The notes beneath the pieces were generated by a model. That model saw only the letters and a list, made by a program, of their open reading frames with translations. It was not told where the DNA came from and did not search any database. This document shows, one piece after another, positions 25,482-34,043 of a stretch of DNA of 64,000 nt. Where the stretch lies: positions 1 to 64,000 of the forward strand of contig NZ_CABJCG010000016.1 of assembly GCF_902364025.1 (NCBI RefSeq), read 5' to 3'. Both the position numbers and the translations under genes were made by a program. Origin of the DNA: Enterocloster lavalensis (lineage in GTDB: Bacteria > Bacillota > Clostridia > Lachnospirales > Lachnospiraceae). The stretch's first letter is position 1. Each line of letters starts with the position of its first letter.

Positions 25482-26756
25482 ATGAATTATGAAGTGTTGT
25501 CGGTAGTATTTTTGTTTGCGGTCGTGGCGCTGGGGTTCTGGCGCAAGTGCAATATTGGTATCCTGGCGGTGGGTTTTTCCCTGATTATTGGAAAGATCGG
25601 CGGGATGTCCAATTCTCAGATTCTGGGAGGTTTTGACGCGAAACTCTTTATCACGCTGGTCGGCGTCACGTTCCTGTTCGGCATCGCCCAGAGCAACGGC
25701 ACGCTGGAGCTGATCGCCAAGCGGGCGGTGGGACTGGCTGGAAACCGCACCTATCTGGTGCCGGTGATTCTCTTCCTGGTGACCGGCCTTCTGTCGGCCA
25801 TCGGCCCTGGAAATATTCCGGTAGGAGCGCTGATGACGGTGGTGGCGGTCACCATCGCAGTGGAAATGGGGGAGAATCCCCTGCTGTTCGCACTGGCGGC
25901 CAAGGTTGCGGCCAACGGCTTCACCATCACACCCTTAGCTCCGGCGGGCGTCCTGACCATGTCTCTGGCGGAGACGGCCGGATATACCAACATCATTATG
26001 CCGGTTATGCTCAACGTCATGTTGTGGGCCGTGATCATGATGATCGGATTTTCCATTCATTATAAGATTTACCGAATCAAACCCGGCGCCGTGGCTGTGG
26101 GCGGCGCGATCAGCGAGAAAAAGCCGGTCACCCGGGATCAGTGGATCACCATTATCGGCATGTGCGTCATGGTATATCTCATTATGTTCCGCCGCCTGGA
26201 CGTGGGCCTCACCTCTTTCTTTGTAGCGGCCGTGCTGGTTCTTCTGGGCGTTGCCAAAGAGAAACAAGCTCTGGCCAAGATCCCCTGGGGAACCCTGCTT
26301 CTGATCTGCGGCGTGGGCGTTCTGATGAATGTGGTAATTGAAATGGGCGGCATCGACCTGATCTCCGAAGCGCTGCTGGCGATCATGACCCCTGCGACGG
26401 CTGCTCCGATCATCGCGTTCATTTCCTCGATCCTGTCATTCTTCAGCAGCACCACCGGCGTGGTAATCCCGACCATGGTCCCCACCATCGGAACCATCGT
26501 GGATTCCCTGGGAACGGGAAGCGCCGGATTTATCAACCTGACCAGCGTGATGATTTCCTCATCCCTGTCCTCCGCGTTCAGCCCCGCATCCACCGGAGGC
26601 GGCCTGATCCTGGCTGCTTACATGGCGGCCTCCAATTCGGAGAATAAGGAGCAGGAGCAGCAGAAGCTGTTCGGACGGCTGTTTATGATTGCCATTGCCT
26701 GCGTAATCGCTAACATTATTCTGTCGGCCGTGGGCGTATACGGAATTATTAAATAA
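25482..26756 (+). CDS. Dicarboxylate carrier, MatC/SLC13-like
   Basis: 424 residues with about 12 membrane segments, colinear with the carrier at 21833: ALGFWRKCNIGILAVGFSLIIGKIGG, FFSSTTGVVIPTMVPTIG, AFSPASTGGGLILAAY. Expected to import a di- or tricarboxylate across the cytoplasmic membrane. The ATG follows GGAGGTAAGGT. The PrpF-type gene starts 14 bases after its stop, so uptake and isomerisation of the substrate are probably coupled. Confidence 0.88.
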   Translation: MNYEVLSVVFLFAVVALGFWRKCNIGILAVGFSLIIGKIGGMSNSQILGGFDAKLFITLVGVTFLFGIAQSNGTLELIAKRAVGLAGNRTYLVPVILFLVTGLLSAIGPGNIPVGALMTVVAVTIAVEMGENPLLFALAAKVAANGFTITPLAPAGVLTMSLAETAGYTNIIMPVMLNVMLWAVIMMIGFSIHYKIYRIKPGAVAVGGAISEKKPVTRDQWITIIGMCVMVYLIMFRRLDVGLTSFFVAAVLVLLGVAKEKQALAKIPWGTLLLICGVGVLMNVVIEMGGIDLISEALLAIMTPATAAPIIAFISSILSFFSSTTGVVIPTMVPTIGTIVDSLGTGSAGFINLTSVMISSSLSSAFSPASTGGGLILAAYMAASNSENKEQEQQKLFGRLFMIAIACVIANIILSAVGVYGIIK

Positions 26757-26770
26757 AGGAGAAAACAAAA

Positions 26771-27907
26771 ATGGACAGAACAAACCCGATTCCCTGCACC
26801 GTGATGCGGGGAGGAACCAGTAAAGGACTGTATTTTTTAAAGAAGGATCTGCCGGAGGATGGACAGCAGCGGGACGCGCTGCTCATGCGGATCATGGGAA
26901 GCCCGGACCCTAAGCAGATCGACGGCCTGGGAGGGGCCGCCTCGGTGACCAGCAAGGTGGCAATCGTTTCCAGGTCCGAGCGGCCCGGGGTGGACGTAGA
27001 CTACACCTTTGCCCAGGTCGCCGTGGATAAGCCCCTGGTCAGCTACAAGGGCAACTGCGGAAACATTTCCTCCGGCGTCGGCCCCTTCGCCCTGGAGAAG
27101 GGATTGGTCAATCCCAAAGAGCCGGTGACCACCGTTCGGATCTACAATACCAACACCGATAAGGTGATCGAGGCCCAGGTCCAGGTGGAGAACGGCAGAG
27201 TACAATACGATGGCGACTTTGCCATTGCAGGCGTGCCGGGCACAGCGGCTCCCATCAAGCTGAGCTTTCTCGATCCCATGGGCTCCGTGACCGGAAAGCT
27301 GCTGCCCACGGGAAATGCCTCGGACATGTTGGATATCCCCGGCTTCGGCCAGGTTGAGGTCTCCATCGTGGACGCCGCCAACCCGCTGGTATTTGTACCC
27401 GCAAAGGCCGTGGGACTGTCGGGGACCGAGCTTCCGGCGCAGATCGACGGCGACCCGGAAATGCTCCGGCTTCTGGAGACGGTCAGAGGGGCTGCGGCTT
27501 TAAAACTGGGATTTGTTTCCAGTATCGAGCGCTCCGCCTGGGAAAGCCCGGCGGTGCCCAAAATGACCATTGTGGCGGAACCCAAGGATTATGAAGCGAC
27601 CTCCGGCACGGCCATCAGCCAGGATCAGATCGACCTGACGGCCCGGATGATGTCCATGCAGAAAACCCATCCCACCTACGCCATGACTGGAGCCATGTGT
27701 ACCGCGGCTGCGGCCGTGATCCCGGGAACCGTGGTCAACCGCGCCCTGAGAGCGGATGCGGACCCGGAACGACTGCGCATCGGCCATCCCGGCGGGATTC
27801 TGGAAGCGGGTGTGGAATTTGAACCTGAAAACGGCTCGGTGCGCATCGTCAAAACCTCCGGTTTCAGGACCGCGCACCTTCTGATGGAAGGGAAAACATA
27901 CTGTTAA
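26771..27907 (+). CDS. PrpF-family isomerase (aconitate/methylitaconate type)
   Basis: 378 residues of the PrpF family, two diaminopimelate-epimerase-like halves that catalyse proton-shift isomerisations of unsaturated carboxylates (methylaconitate cis-trans, methylitaconate, 4-oxalomesaconate). Signature stretches: PCTVMRGGTSKGLYF at the start, GNCGNISSGVGPFALEKGL with the candidate Cys, and HPTYAMTGAMCTAAAAVIPGT. ATG follows AAAGGAG. Operon with the carboxylate carrier. The exact substrate is undecided; no propionate or nicotinate pathway genes lie nearby. Confidence 0.87.
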   Translation: MDRTNPIPCTVMRGGTSKGLYFLKKDLPEDGQQRDALLMRIMGSPDPKQIDGLGGAASVTSKVAIVSRSERPGVDVDYTFAQVAVDKPLVSYKGNCGNISSGVGPFALEKGLVNPKEPVTTVRIYNTNTDKVIEAQVQVENGRVQYDGDFAIAGVPGTAAPIKLSFLDPMGSVTGKLLPTGNASDMLDIPGFGQVEVSIVDAANPLVFVPAKAVGLSGTELPAQIDGDPEMLRLLETVRGAAALKLGFVSSIERSAWESPAVPKMTIVAEPKDYEATSGTAISQDQIDLTARMMSMQKTHPTYAMTGAMCTAAAAVIPGTVVNRALRADADPERLRIGHPGGILEAGVEFEPENGSVRIVKTSGFRTAHLLMEGKTYC

Positions 27908-27992
27908 AAAAATTTTAAAAAATGCCGAATAGAGAGCTGAAAGTTAGACATACTAACCGTGTAACCAAAAAAGCTTTTTAGGAGGTAAAAAA

Positions 27993-28238
27993 ATGAACAA
28001 CAGAAATAACTTCAACAATGACGCTGAGAATTACAGCAGCCAGAACAGCAGCCGTAACAATTCTCAGAACAGCTCTCAGAACAACAGCCAGAACAGTTCT
28101 CAGAACTCCTCTCAGAACAGCAGCCGCAACAACTCTCAGAACAGCTCTCAGAACTCTTCTCAGAACAGCAGCCGCAACAGTTCTCAGAACAGCTCTCAGA
28201 ACAGCAGCCGCAACAGCTCTCAGAACAACGAGCGCTAA
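27993..28238 (+). CDS. Ser/Asn/Gln-repeat small protein
   Basis: 81 residues, almost only Asn, Ser and Gln with regularly spaced Arg: MNNRNNFNNDAEN then units of SSQN and SSRN. A perfect AGGAGG stands eight bases before the ATG and a strong terminator follows, so it is a real and probably well translated monocistronic gene. No signal peptide or membrane segment. The composition recalls gamma-type small acid-soluble spore proteins and other clostridial Asn/Gln-rich spore proteins, but the similarity is compositional only. Function unknown. Confidence 0.75.
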   Translation: MNNRNNFNNDAENYSSQNSSRNNSQNSSQNNSQNSSQNSSQNSSRNNSQNSSQNSSQNSSRNSSQNSSQNSSRNSSQNNER

Positions 28239-28286
28239 TTATAGCGGATTATTCCGGCGGTTTTCAATCGAGAACACGATGAGCAG

Positions 28287-28325
28287 AACCCGGTTTGTGA
28301 TGAACGTCACAGGCCGGGTTTTTTC
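28287..28325 (+). terminator. Terminator after the Ser/Asn/Gln gene
   Basis: AACCCGG and CCGGGTT enclose an inner TGTGA/TCACA stem; TTTTTT follows. Confidence 0.85.
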
Positions 28326-28446
28326 AGCTGCGCCCACGGCCTCTTTCCGGGTCCGCCTGGGCTCTCACGCTTCAGGGACAGGTCTCATATAATGATAGTA
28401 GTACATGGCCTGTCTCGGATGTCCGGGCCGGAAAGGATGGAATATT

Positions 28447-28776
28447 ATGGAATTTCCAATGATATCATACAGAGAACTGGATCAGTGGCTGGAACAGGGA
28501 GGCGCTTTTTTGCTGGTGGATTTGAGAGAGCCGCATCAGTACAACCGGGAACGGATCTGGGGCAGCATAAACATTCCCTACGAGGAGCTGGAACAGCGCC
28601 TTGACGAGCTGCCGAAGGATTACACCCTGGTATTTTACTGCGACCGGGGAGCCAAGAGCATGCTGGCCTGCCGGGATCTGGGGAGAATGGGTTACCGCTG
28701 TGTGGATCTGGCCGGAGGAATGCTCTATTACCGGGGAAAATTCATTGACAGAAGGGCCCCAGGGGCTATAGAATAG
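28447..28776 (+). CDS. Rhodanese-domain protein
   Basis: 109-residue single rhodanese domain. The active-site loop is FYCDRGAKSM with the catalytic Cys about residue 66; DLREPHQYNRERIWGSINIPYEEL is the usual substrate-side motif. Such proteins carry a persulfide sulfur in the cytosol. ATG at 28447 follows AAAGGATGG; the frame open to 28405 has no better start. 35 bases upstream of the phosphoesterase gene, possibly one transcript. Confidence 0.87.
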   Translation: MEFPMISYRELDQWLEQGGAFLLVDLREPHQYNRERIWGSINIPYEELEQRLDELPKDYTLVFYCDRGAKSMLACRDLGRMGYRCVDLAGGMLYYRGKFIDRRAPGAIE

Positions 28777-28811
28777 AGAGGTGAAAAATACGGGAAAAGA
28801 GGAGAAACCGC

Positions 28812-29369
28812 ATGAAACTCATGTTTGCATCCGATATACACGGCTCCGCCTTCTACTGCAGGCGGATGCTGGAACTCTATAAAAATTCGGGGGCGGAGCG
28901 CCTGGTGCTGCTGGGCGACATTCTGTACCACGGCCCGAGGAACGACCTCCCAAGGGAGTATGCGCCCAAGGAGGTCATCGCCATGTTAAATCCCCTTAAA
29001 CATGAACTTCTGGCAGTGCGCGGAAACTGCGACACCGAGGTGGACCAGATGGTGCTGGAGTTCCCGATTCTGGCGGACTACTGCCTCCTGATGGTGGGGC
29101 AAACGCGCATGTACGCCACCCACGGCCATGTGTACAACGAGAACCATCTGCCGCCCTTAACGGACGGGGACGCGCTGATTCACGGCCACACCCACCTGCT
29201 GGAGGCCAAGGAGATCACCACAGAGGATGGGAGGCGTATAAAGATACTCAACCCCGGCTCCGTGTCCATTCCCAAGGGCGGGAATCCGGCCACCTACGCG
29301 CTGCTGGAGGACGGAGTGTTTACGATTCTGACCCTGGACGGGGAAATTGTCAGGCAGATCAGCCTGTAG
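28812..29369 (+). CDS. YfcE-type metallophosphodiesterase
   Basis: 185 residues of the calcineurin-like family. Metal motifs: SDIHGS, LGDILYHGPRND, VRGNCDTE, THGHVYN, HGHTH. Matches YfcE/MJ0936-type phosphodiesterases that act on cyclic or aryl phosphates in vitro. AGAGGAG precedes the ATG. A shorter relative is encoded at 32891. Confidence 0.9.
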   Translation: MKLMFASDIHGSAFYCRRMLELYKNSGAERLVLLGDILYHGPRNDLPREYAPKEVIAMLNPLKHELLAVRGNCDTEVDQMVLEFPILADYCLLMVGQTRMYATHGHVYNENHLPPLTDGDALIHGHTHLLEAKEITTEDGRRIKILNPGSVSIPKGGNPATYALLEDGVFTILTLDGEIVRQISL

Positions 29370-29390
29370 AGAAAGAGTGAGGAACGAAGA

Positions 29391-30572
29391 TTGAAACGTA
29401 CATTTGAACTGATCGCCCCCTGCCATTTCGGCCTGGAGGCTGTGTTGAAGAAAGAGATACTGGACCTGGGCTATGAGATTTCCCTGGTGGAGGACGGAAG
29501 AGTGACCTTTATCGGCGACGAGGAGGCCGTCTGCCGGGCCAACGTGTTTTTGCGCACGGCGGAACGGGTGCTCTTAAAGGTGGGCTCCTTTGAGGCCAGA
29601 ACCTTTGAGGAGCTGTTCCAGGGGACCCGGGAGATTCCGTGGGAGGAGTATATACCCCAGGATGGAAAATTCTGGGTAGCCAAGGCGTCCTCCATCAAGA
29701 GTAAGCTGTTCAGCCCGTCGGACATCCAGTCCATCATGAAAAAGGCCATGGTGGAGCGGATGAAGGGCCATTACAACGTGACCTGGTTCCCGGAGGACGG
29801 GGCCAGCTTTCCGCTGCGCGTTTTTCTGTACAAGGACGTGGTGACCGTCGGAATCGACACCAGCGGCGACTCCCTGCACAAGCGGGGCTACCGCACCCTG
29901 ACGGCCAAGGCCCCCATCACGGAGACCCTTGCCGCGGCGCTGATCCTTCTGACACCCTGGAACCGGGACCGGATTCTGGTGGATCCCTTCTGCGGCAGCG
30001 GAACCTTCCCCATCGAGGCGGCTATGATGGCGGCCAACATGGCCCCCGGCATGAACCGCTCCTTTTTGGCGGAGGACTGGAAGGGCCTGGTTCCGCGCAA
30101 ATTCTGGTACGAGGTCATGGACGAGGCGAATGAATTAGTGGAGCGGGACGTGAAGGTGGATATCCAGGGCTATGACATCGACGGCGATATCGTGAAGGCG
30201 GCCAGGGCCAACGCGGCCCAGGCTGGCGTGGATCACATGATTCATTTCCAGGAGCGGCCGGTGAGCGCTCTGAGCCACCCCAAAAAGTACGGGTTTGTGA
30301 TTTCCAATCCCCCCTACGGCGAGCGCCTTGAGGACAAAGCCAGCCTTCCGGCGCTGTACCGGGAGATCGGGGAGCGTTACCGCGCGCTGGACGCCTGGTC
30401 CATGTATCTGATCACGTCCTACGAGGATGCGGAGAAATACATCGGGCGGAAGGCGGACAAAAACCGCAAGATTTATAACGGGATGCTTAAGACCTATTTT
30501 TACCAGTTTATGGGCCCCAGGCCTCCCAGACGGAATCAGGAGAACCGGACCATTGAGACAGAAACAGAATAG
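29391..30572 (+). CDS. RlmL/YpsC-type 23S rRNA guanine methyltransferase
   Basis: 393 residues. N-terminal THUMP region (MKRTFELIAPCHFGLEAVLKKEI...) then a Rossmann methyltransferase domain: SAM-binding DPFCGSGTFPIEAA and the catalytic NPPYGERL. Expected to modify a guanine N2 in 23S rRNA. TTG start at 29391 follows GAGGAACG. It overlaps the next gene by about 20 bases. Confidence 0.9.
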   Translation: MKRTFELIAPCHFGLEAVLKKEILDLGYEISLVEDGRVTFIGDEEAVCRANVFLRTAERVLLKVGSFEARTFEELFQGTREIPWEEYIPQDGKFWVAKASSIKSKLFSPSDIQSIMKKAMVERMKGHYNVTWFPEDGASFPLRVFLYKDVVTVGIDTSGDSLHKRGYRTLTAKAPITETLAAALILLTPWNRDRILVDPFCGSGTFPIEAAMMAANMAPGMNRSFLAEDWKGLVPRKFWYEVMDEANELVERDVKVDIQGYDIDGDIVKAARANAAQAGVDHMIHFQERPVSALSHPKKYGFVISNPPYGERLEDKASLPALYREIGERYRALDAWSMYLITSYEDAEKYIGRKADKNRKIYNGMLKTYFYQFMGPRPPRRNQENRTIETETE

Positions 30573-32265
30573 AAGGAAATCCAGGAGTCGCAGCCTCTGT
30601 CTGGCCCTGGCCCTCAGCCTGGGACTGACCGCAGGGTGCAGCCGCTGGAAGCCGGACGGCGGCAACGGCGCGCAGGCACAGCAGAACGGCATCGCGGAAA
30701 GCGGAAATGCGGACGGCGGCGGAAACGGGTGGAATCCGGGCGGCGGGGATGGCGGCGCGGGAAGCGGAGCGGCAGGCGGCGGAAACGGAGCAGGCGGCGG
30801 AGCGTCGAACAGCGGAAACGGTGCGGCAAACGGCGCAAACGGCGCGGCGAACGGCGGGACCGGAGCGGCGGGTGGCGGAAACGGCGTGGGCGGCGGTACG
30901 GGAAGCGGCGCAAATAGCGGCGGGACCGGAGCGGCGGGCGGCGGAAACGGCACCGGCGGCAGTGCGGCAAACGGCACCGGCGGCAAAACCGGCGGCAAGT
31001 CAGACGCCTCCCCGGACGGCCAGCCCCCCTGTGCGGAGATCATCCACCGGGACCAGGAGGCGCAGAGCGGTGGGGGAGACGTGAAGCTGCCGTCCTCCTT
31101 CGACTACCGGAAAATGGGCCGGGCCCCCCAGATCGGCAACCAGGGTTCCCTGGGAACCTGCTGGGCGTTCGCATCCTTAAAGGCGCTGGAGTCCTCCCTG
31201 CTCCCGGGCAAGCCCCTGGAGCTGTCCGTGGATCACATGACCATGCACAACAGCTTTTCCATGTCCCAGGACGCTGGCGGGGAGTACACCATGTCCATGG
31301 CCTACCTGCTGGCCTGGCAGGGCCCGGTGCTGGAGTCGGAGGACCCTTACGGGGACGGCTACTCCCCGGACGGTTTAAAGCCCTGCCTTCACGTGCAGGA
31401 CATCCAGATTCTGCCGGCCAAGGACTATGAGGCCATCAAACAGGCCGTGTACCGTTACGGGGGCGTTCAGAGCTCCCTCTACACCTCCATGCGCAACTAC
31501 CAGAGCGAGTCGGTGTATTACAACCGCACCACAAACTCCTACTGTTACATCGGCGACGAGAAGCCCAATCACGATTCCGTGATCATCGGCTGGGACGACA
31601 ATTACTCCAAGGACAATTTTAACATGGGCCTGGAGGGAGACGGGGCGTTCATCTGCACCAACAGCTGGGGCGAGGATTTTGGAGACCAGGGATATTTCTA
31701 TGTCTCCTACTACGACACCAACATCGGCGTGCACAACATCGTGTATACAGGCGTGGAGCCGGTGGATAACTACGATCACAATTACCAGAGTGATCTGTGC
31801 GGCTGGGTGGGGCAGATCGGCTATGGCCGGGACAGCGCCTGGTTTGCCAACGCATACACTGCCGGAAAAGGGGAGAACCTGGAGGCGGCGGGATTTTACG
31901 CCACGGACCAGAACACGGACTACGAAATATATGTGGCCAGACATCTGGGAGAGAAGGCCGACCAAACCTTCGGACAGCGGGTGAAGATGGCGGAGGGACG
32001 GCTGCGCTACGCCGGTTTTTACACCATACCGCTGGATCAAAAAATAGTATTGGATGACGGCGAAAAATTTGCTATAATAGTGAAAATAACAACTCCGGGA
32101 ACCGTCCACCCCGTGGCGATTGAGTACGACGCCGGGGACGGGATGGCCGAGATTGATTTGAGCGACGGGGAGGGGTATCTGAGCTTTGACGGCGACAAAT
32201 GGGAGCACGTGGAGGAAACTCAGAAGTGCAATGTCTGCCTGAAGGCCTACACCTCCAACCGATAG
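30553..32265 (+). CDS. Papain-like (C1A) cysteine protease lipoprotein with lectin-like domain
   Basis: 570 residues. Lipoprotein signal with lipobox LTAGC (Cys29), then a Gly/Asn/Ala-rich spacer to about residue 150. The C1A protease domain follows: Gln and catalytic Cys203 in QGSLGTCWAFASL, His in NHDSVIIGWDD and Asn in CTNSWGEDFGDQGYF. The C-terminal about 150 residues resemble the lectin-like domain paired with clostridial C1A proteases. Surface-anchored protease, substrate unknown. The start is a TTG at 30553 with AGGAG ten bases upstream; it overlaps the methyltransferase gene. rdgB follows within 17 bases. Confidence 0.85.
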   Translation: MRQKQNRRKSRSRSLCLALALSLGLTAGCSRWKPDGGNGAQAQQNGIAESGNADGGGNGWNPGGGDGGAGSGAAGGGNGAGGGASNSGNGAANGANGAANGGTGAAGGGNGVGGGTGSGANSGGTGAAGGGNGTGGSAANGTGGKTGGKSDASPDGQPPCAEIIHRDQEAQSGGGDVKLPSSFDYRKMGRAPQIGNQGSLGTCWAFASLKALESSLLPGKPLELSVDHMTMHNSFSMSQDAGGEYTMSMAYLLAWQGPVLESEDPYGDGYSPDGLKPCLHVQDIQILPAKDYEAIKQAVYRYGGVQSSLYTSMRNYQSESVYYNRTTNSYCYIGDEKPNHDSVIIGWDDNYSKDNFNMGLEGDGAFICTNSWGEDFGDQGYFYVSYYDTNIGVHNIVYTGVEPVDNYDHNYQSDLCGWVGQIGYGRDSAWFANAYTAGKGENLEAAGFYATDQNTDYEIYVARHLGEKADQTFGQRVKMAEGRLRYAGFYTIPLDQKIVLDDGEKFAIIVKITTPGTVHPVAIEYDAGDGMAEIDLSDGEGYLSFDGDKWEHVEETQKCNVCLKAYTSNR

Positions 32266-32282
32266 AAAGCAGGATTATACCA

Positions 32283-32894
32283 ATGGAAGATAAAATTGTT
32301 TTTGCCACCGGAAATGAAGGGAAAATGCGGGAGATCCGCAGCATTTTATCCGATCTGGGACTGCCGGTGCTCTCCATGAAGGAGGCCGGCGTTTCCCTGG
32401 AGATCGAGGAGAACGGGACTACCTTCGGCGAGAACGCCGAGATCAAGGCCAGGGCCGTCTGGGAACAGACCGGCGGCATCGTGCTGGCCGACGATTCCGG
32501 TCTGGTGGTGGACTATCTGGGCGGCGAGCCCGGCATTTACTCCGCCCGCTATCTGGGCGAGGACACCTCCTACGAGGTGAAGAACCGAACCATTATCGAC
32601 CGCCTGAAGGAGGCCCGGGAAGAGGAGCGCAGCGCCCGTTTTGTCTGCAACATCGCGGCGGTGCTGCCGGACGGAAGCGTGCTGCACACCGAGGAGACCA
32701 TGGAGGGAAGAATCGCCGGGGAGGCCGCGGGAAGCGGCGGATTCGGTTACGATCCCATTTTGTGGCTTCCGGAATTTGGAAAGACATCGGCGGAGATTAC
32801 CATGGATGAGAAAAACCGGATCAGTCACCGCGGCAAGGCGCTGCGGGCCATGAGAGAAGCGTTGGTCAGCTGGCTGGGAAAGGATAAGGGATGA
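32283..32894 (+). CDS. rdgB: XTP/dITP pyrophosphatase (HAM1)
   Basis: 203-residue house-cleaning nucleotide pyrophosphatase, removing ITP/XTP and deoxy forms. Signature FATGNEGKMREI, EENGTTFGENAEIKA, LADDSGLVVDYLGGEPGIYSARY, GGFGYDPI and SHRGKAL. ATG at 32283 follows AGGA. Its stop overlaps the next ATG (ATGA), so translation is coupled. Confidence 0.95.
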   Translation: MEDKIVFATGNEGKMREIRSILSDLGLPVLSMKEAGVSLEIEENGTTFGENAEIKARAVWEQTGGIVLADDSGLVVDYLGGEPGIYSARYLGEDTSYEVKNRTIIDRLKEAREEERSARFVCNIAAVLPDGSVLHTEETMEGRIAGEAAGSGGFGYDPILWLPEFGKTSAEITMDEKNRISHRGKALRAMREALVSWLGKDKG

Positions 32895-33397
32895 AGATAC
32901 TGATAGTGAGCGATACCCATCGCAAGGACGTGAATCTGAAGGAAATACTGGAGCGCAGCGGCCGGTTGGATATGCTGATCCACTTAGGCGATGCGGAGGG
33001 GAGCGAGCAGGAGATTGCCTCCTGGGTCAACGAGGGCTGCGATCTGGAATTTGTGCTGGGAAACAATGACTTTTTCTCCAATCTGGACCGGGAAAAGGAT
33101 ATCATGATCGGCCGTTACCGGGTTCTCTTGACCCACGGCCACTATTACAGCGTGTCCCTGGGACCGGAGCGCCTGATCAAGGAGGCGCGGGCCGGGGGAT
33201 TTGATATCGTCATGTACGGCCACACACACCGTCCATTTTACGAGGTGGACAAAAAGGACGGGGACAAGGACCTGATCGTTCTGAATCCCGGCAGCCTTTC
33301 CTACCCGCGCCAGGACGGACACCGCCCGTCCTATATGCTGATGGACATCGACCGGGACGGGGAGGCCCATTTCTCGCTGAATTATCTGGAGAGGTGA
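32891..33397 (+). CDS. YfcE/MJ0936-type metallophosphodiesterase
   Basis: 168 residues. Metal motifs SDTHRK, HLGDAEG, LGNNDFF, LTHGH, YGHTHRP and LNPGSLSYPR. The pairing of this gene directly behind rdgB is common in Firmicutes. Overlaps rdgB by four bases. Confidence 0.92.
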   Translation: MKILIVSDTHRKDVNLKEILERSGRLDMLIHLGDAEGSEQEIASWVNEGCDLEFVLGNNDFFSNLDREKDIMIGRYRVLLTHGHYYSVSLGPERLIKEARAGGFDIVMYGHTHRPFYEVDKKDGDKDLIVLNPGSLSYPRQDGHRPSYMLMDIDRDGEAHFSLNYLER

Positions 33398-33455
33398 AGG
33401 TTCCTTGGCCGGAGGTGGCTGCGGAAAAAGAAGGTTTTTAATTGATGAAACATGC

Positions 33456-33484
33456 TTGGCAAACATATGTTTATAAGTTAAAAT
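33456..33484 (+). promoter_or_regulatory. Promoter of the holin-like toxin mRNA
   Basis: TTGGCA (33456-33461), a 17-base spacer and TAAAAT (33479-33484). Confidence 0.55.
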
Positions 33485-33555
33485 ATTCATAGGGAACAAT
33501 CATGTTATTACAAGGTGTTGGCCTTCCATTTTACATAAGATGGGAGGTGGTGCGA

Positions 33556-33639
33556 ATGAAATTTGATTTCAGAGACTTAATGGCCTTTGGTATGTTCATT
33601 CTCGCATTGCTGACCTTTATCTTAAAGATTAGTCAGTAG
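33556..33639 (+). CDS. Small holin-like hydrophobic toxin (type I)
   Basis: 27 residues: MKFDFRDLMAFGMFILALLT followed by FILKISQ. One membrane helix with a charged N-terminus and a Lys near the end, the layout of the putative holin-like toxin family (type I toxins of Firmicutes). GGGAGG stands eight bases before the ATG. The mRNA would end at 33765. A convergent antisense RNA signal (promoter and terminator) covers its 3' part. Too short for ordinary gene calling. Toxicity is inferred from family and architecture. Confidence 0.7.
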   Translation: MKFDFRDLMAFGMFILALLTFILKISQ

Positions 33640-33666
33640 CGTTTTCTAAGTCCTGGAGACAGGCGC

Positions 33667-33769
33667 AGAAAAACCACCCTTGTAAACTTGGCGGTTGAAA
33701 GGGTGGCAATTCTGTCAGTTGAGTATTCGGCCAACCTCTTGTGTGAGGTGGTTGTTCCTTTTTTACTAC
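33667..33769 (-). ncRNA. Predicted antisense RNA antitoxin (about 100 nt)
   Basis: On the minus strand: -35 TTGAAT (33804-33799), 17-base spacer, -10 TATAAT (33781-33776), so a start near 33769. It ends in a clean terminator: CCACCCTT (33681-33674 side) pairs with AAGGGTGG (33706-33699 side) and TTTTT follows. It would be fully complementary to the 3' part of the toxin mRNA, as in TxpA/RatA-like pairs. Confidence 0.6.
33731..33766 (+). terminator. Terminator of the toxin mRNA
   Basis: CAACCTC (33732-33738) pairs with GAGG...TTG with a small bulge, followed by TTCCTTTTTT. Confidence 0.55.
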
Positions 33770-33879
33770 ATTTATATTATAATCAATCCATTTCTGAAAT
33801 TCAAGCAATTTTAAGAAAAACTCGTTGATGATTTTGCTTGAATGCGGAGGTGGCTGCGGAAAAAATATTTGAAATCCAG

Positions 33880-33908
33880 TTGACAAGAGCAAAGGCATGG
33901 TATATAAT
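33880..33908 (+). promoter_or_regulatory. Promoter of tRNA-Pro/tRNA-Gly
   Basis: TTGACA (33880-33885), 17-base spacer, TATAAT (33903-33908): consensus sigma-A promoter. Confidence 0.85.
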
Positions 33909-33957
33909 AATTTTTGCGTCGCGAGACGGGGAAATACAGGTATACCTTGCCTGACAC

Positions 33958-34032
33958 CGGGGTGTGGCTCAGCTTGGCTAGAGCGCCTGGTTTGGGACCA
34001 GGAAGTCGCAGGTTCGAATCCTGTCACCCCGA
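33958..34032 (+). tRNA. tRNA-Pro (anticodon TGG)
   Basis: Acceptor CGGGGTG/CACCCCG, D arm GCTC...GAGC, anticodon stem CCTGG/CCAGG with loop TTTGGGA, T arm GCAGG TTCGAAT CCTGT, discriminator A. No encoded CCA. Confidence 0.97.
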
Positions 34033-34043
34033 CTTGAAGATAT

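Larger units (their letters stand above)
33410..33864. repeat. 20-bp perfect direct repeats bracketing the small toxin locus
   Basis: CGGAGGTGGC-TGCGGAAAAA occurs at 33410-33429 and again at 33845-33864. The two ends enclose about 415 AT-rich bases with the toxin and antisense RNA. Flanking bases differ outside the repeat. Confidence 0.85.

Noticed and set aside
30135..31043. Proline-rich minus-strand frame over the Gly-rich linker
   Set aside because: It is the reverse complement of the GGC/GGA-rich repeat in the papain-like lipoprotein gene.
33629..34027. Minus-strand frame over tRNA-Pro and the toxin terminator
   Set aside because: It runs antisense through a complete tRNA and two terminators.
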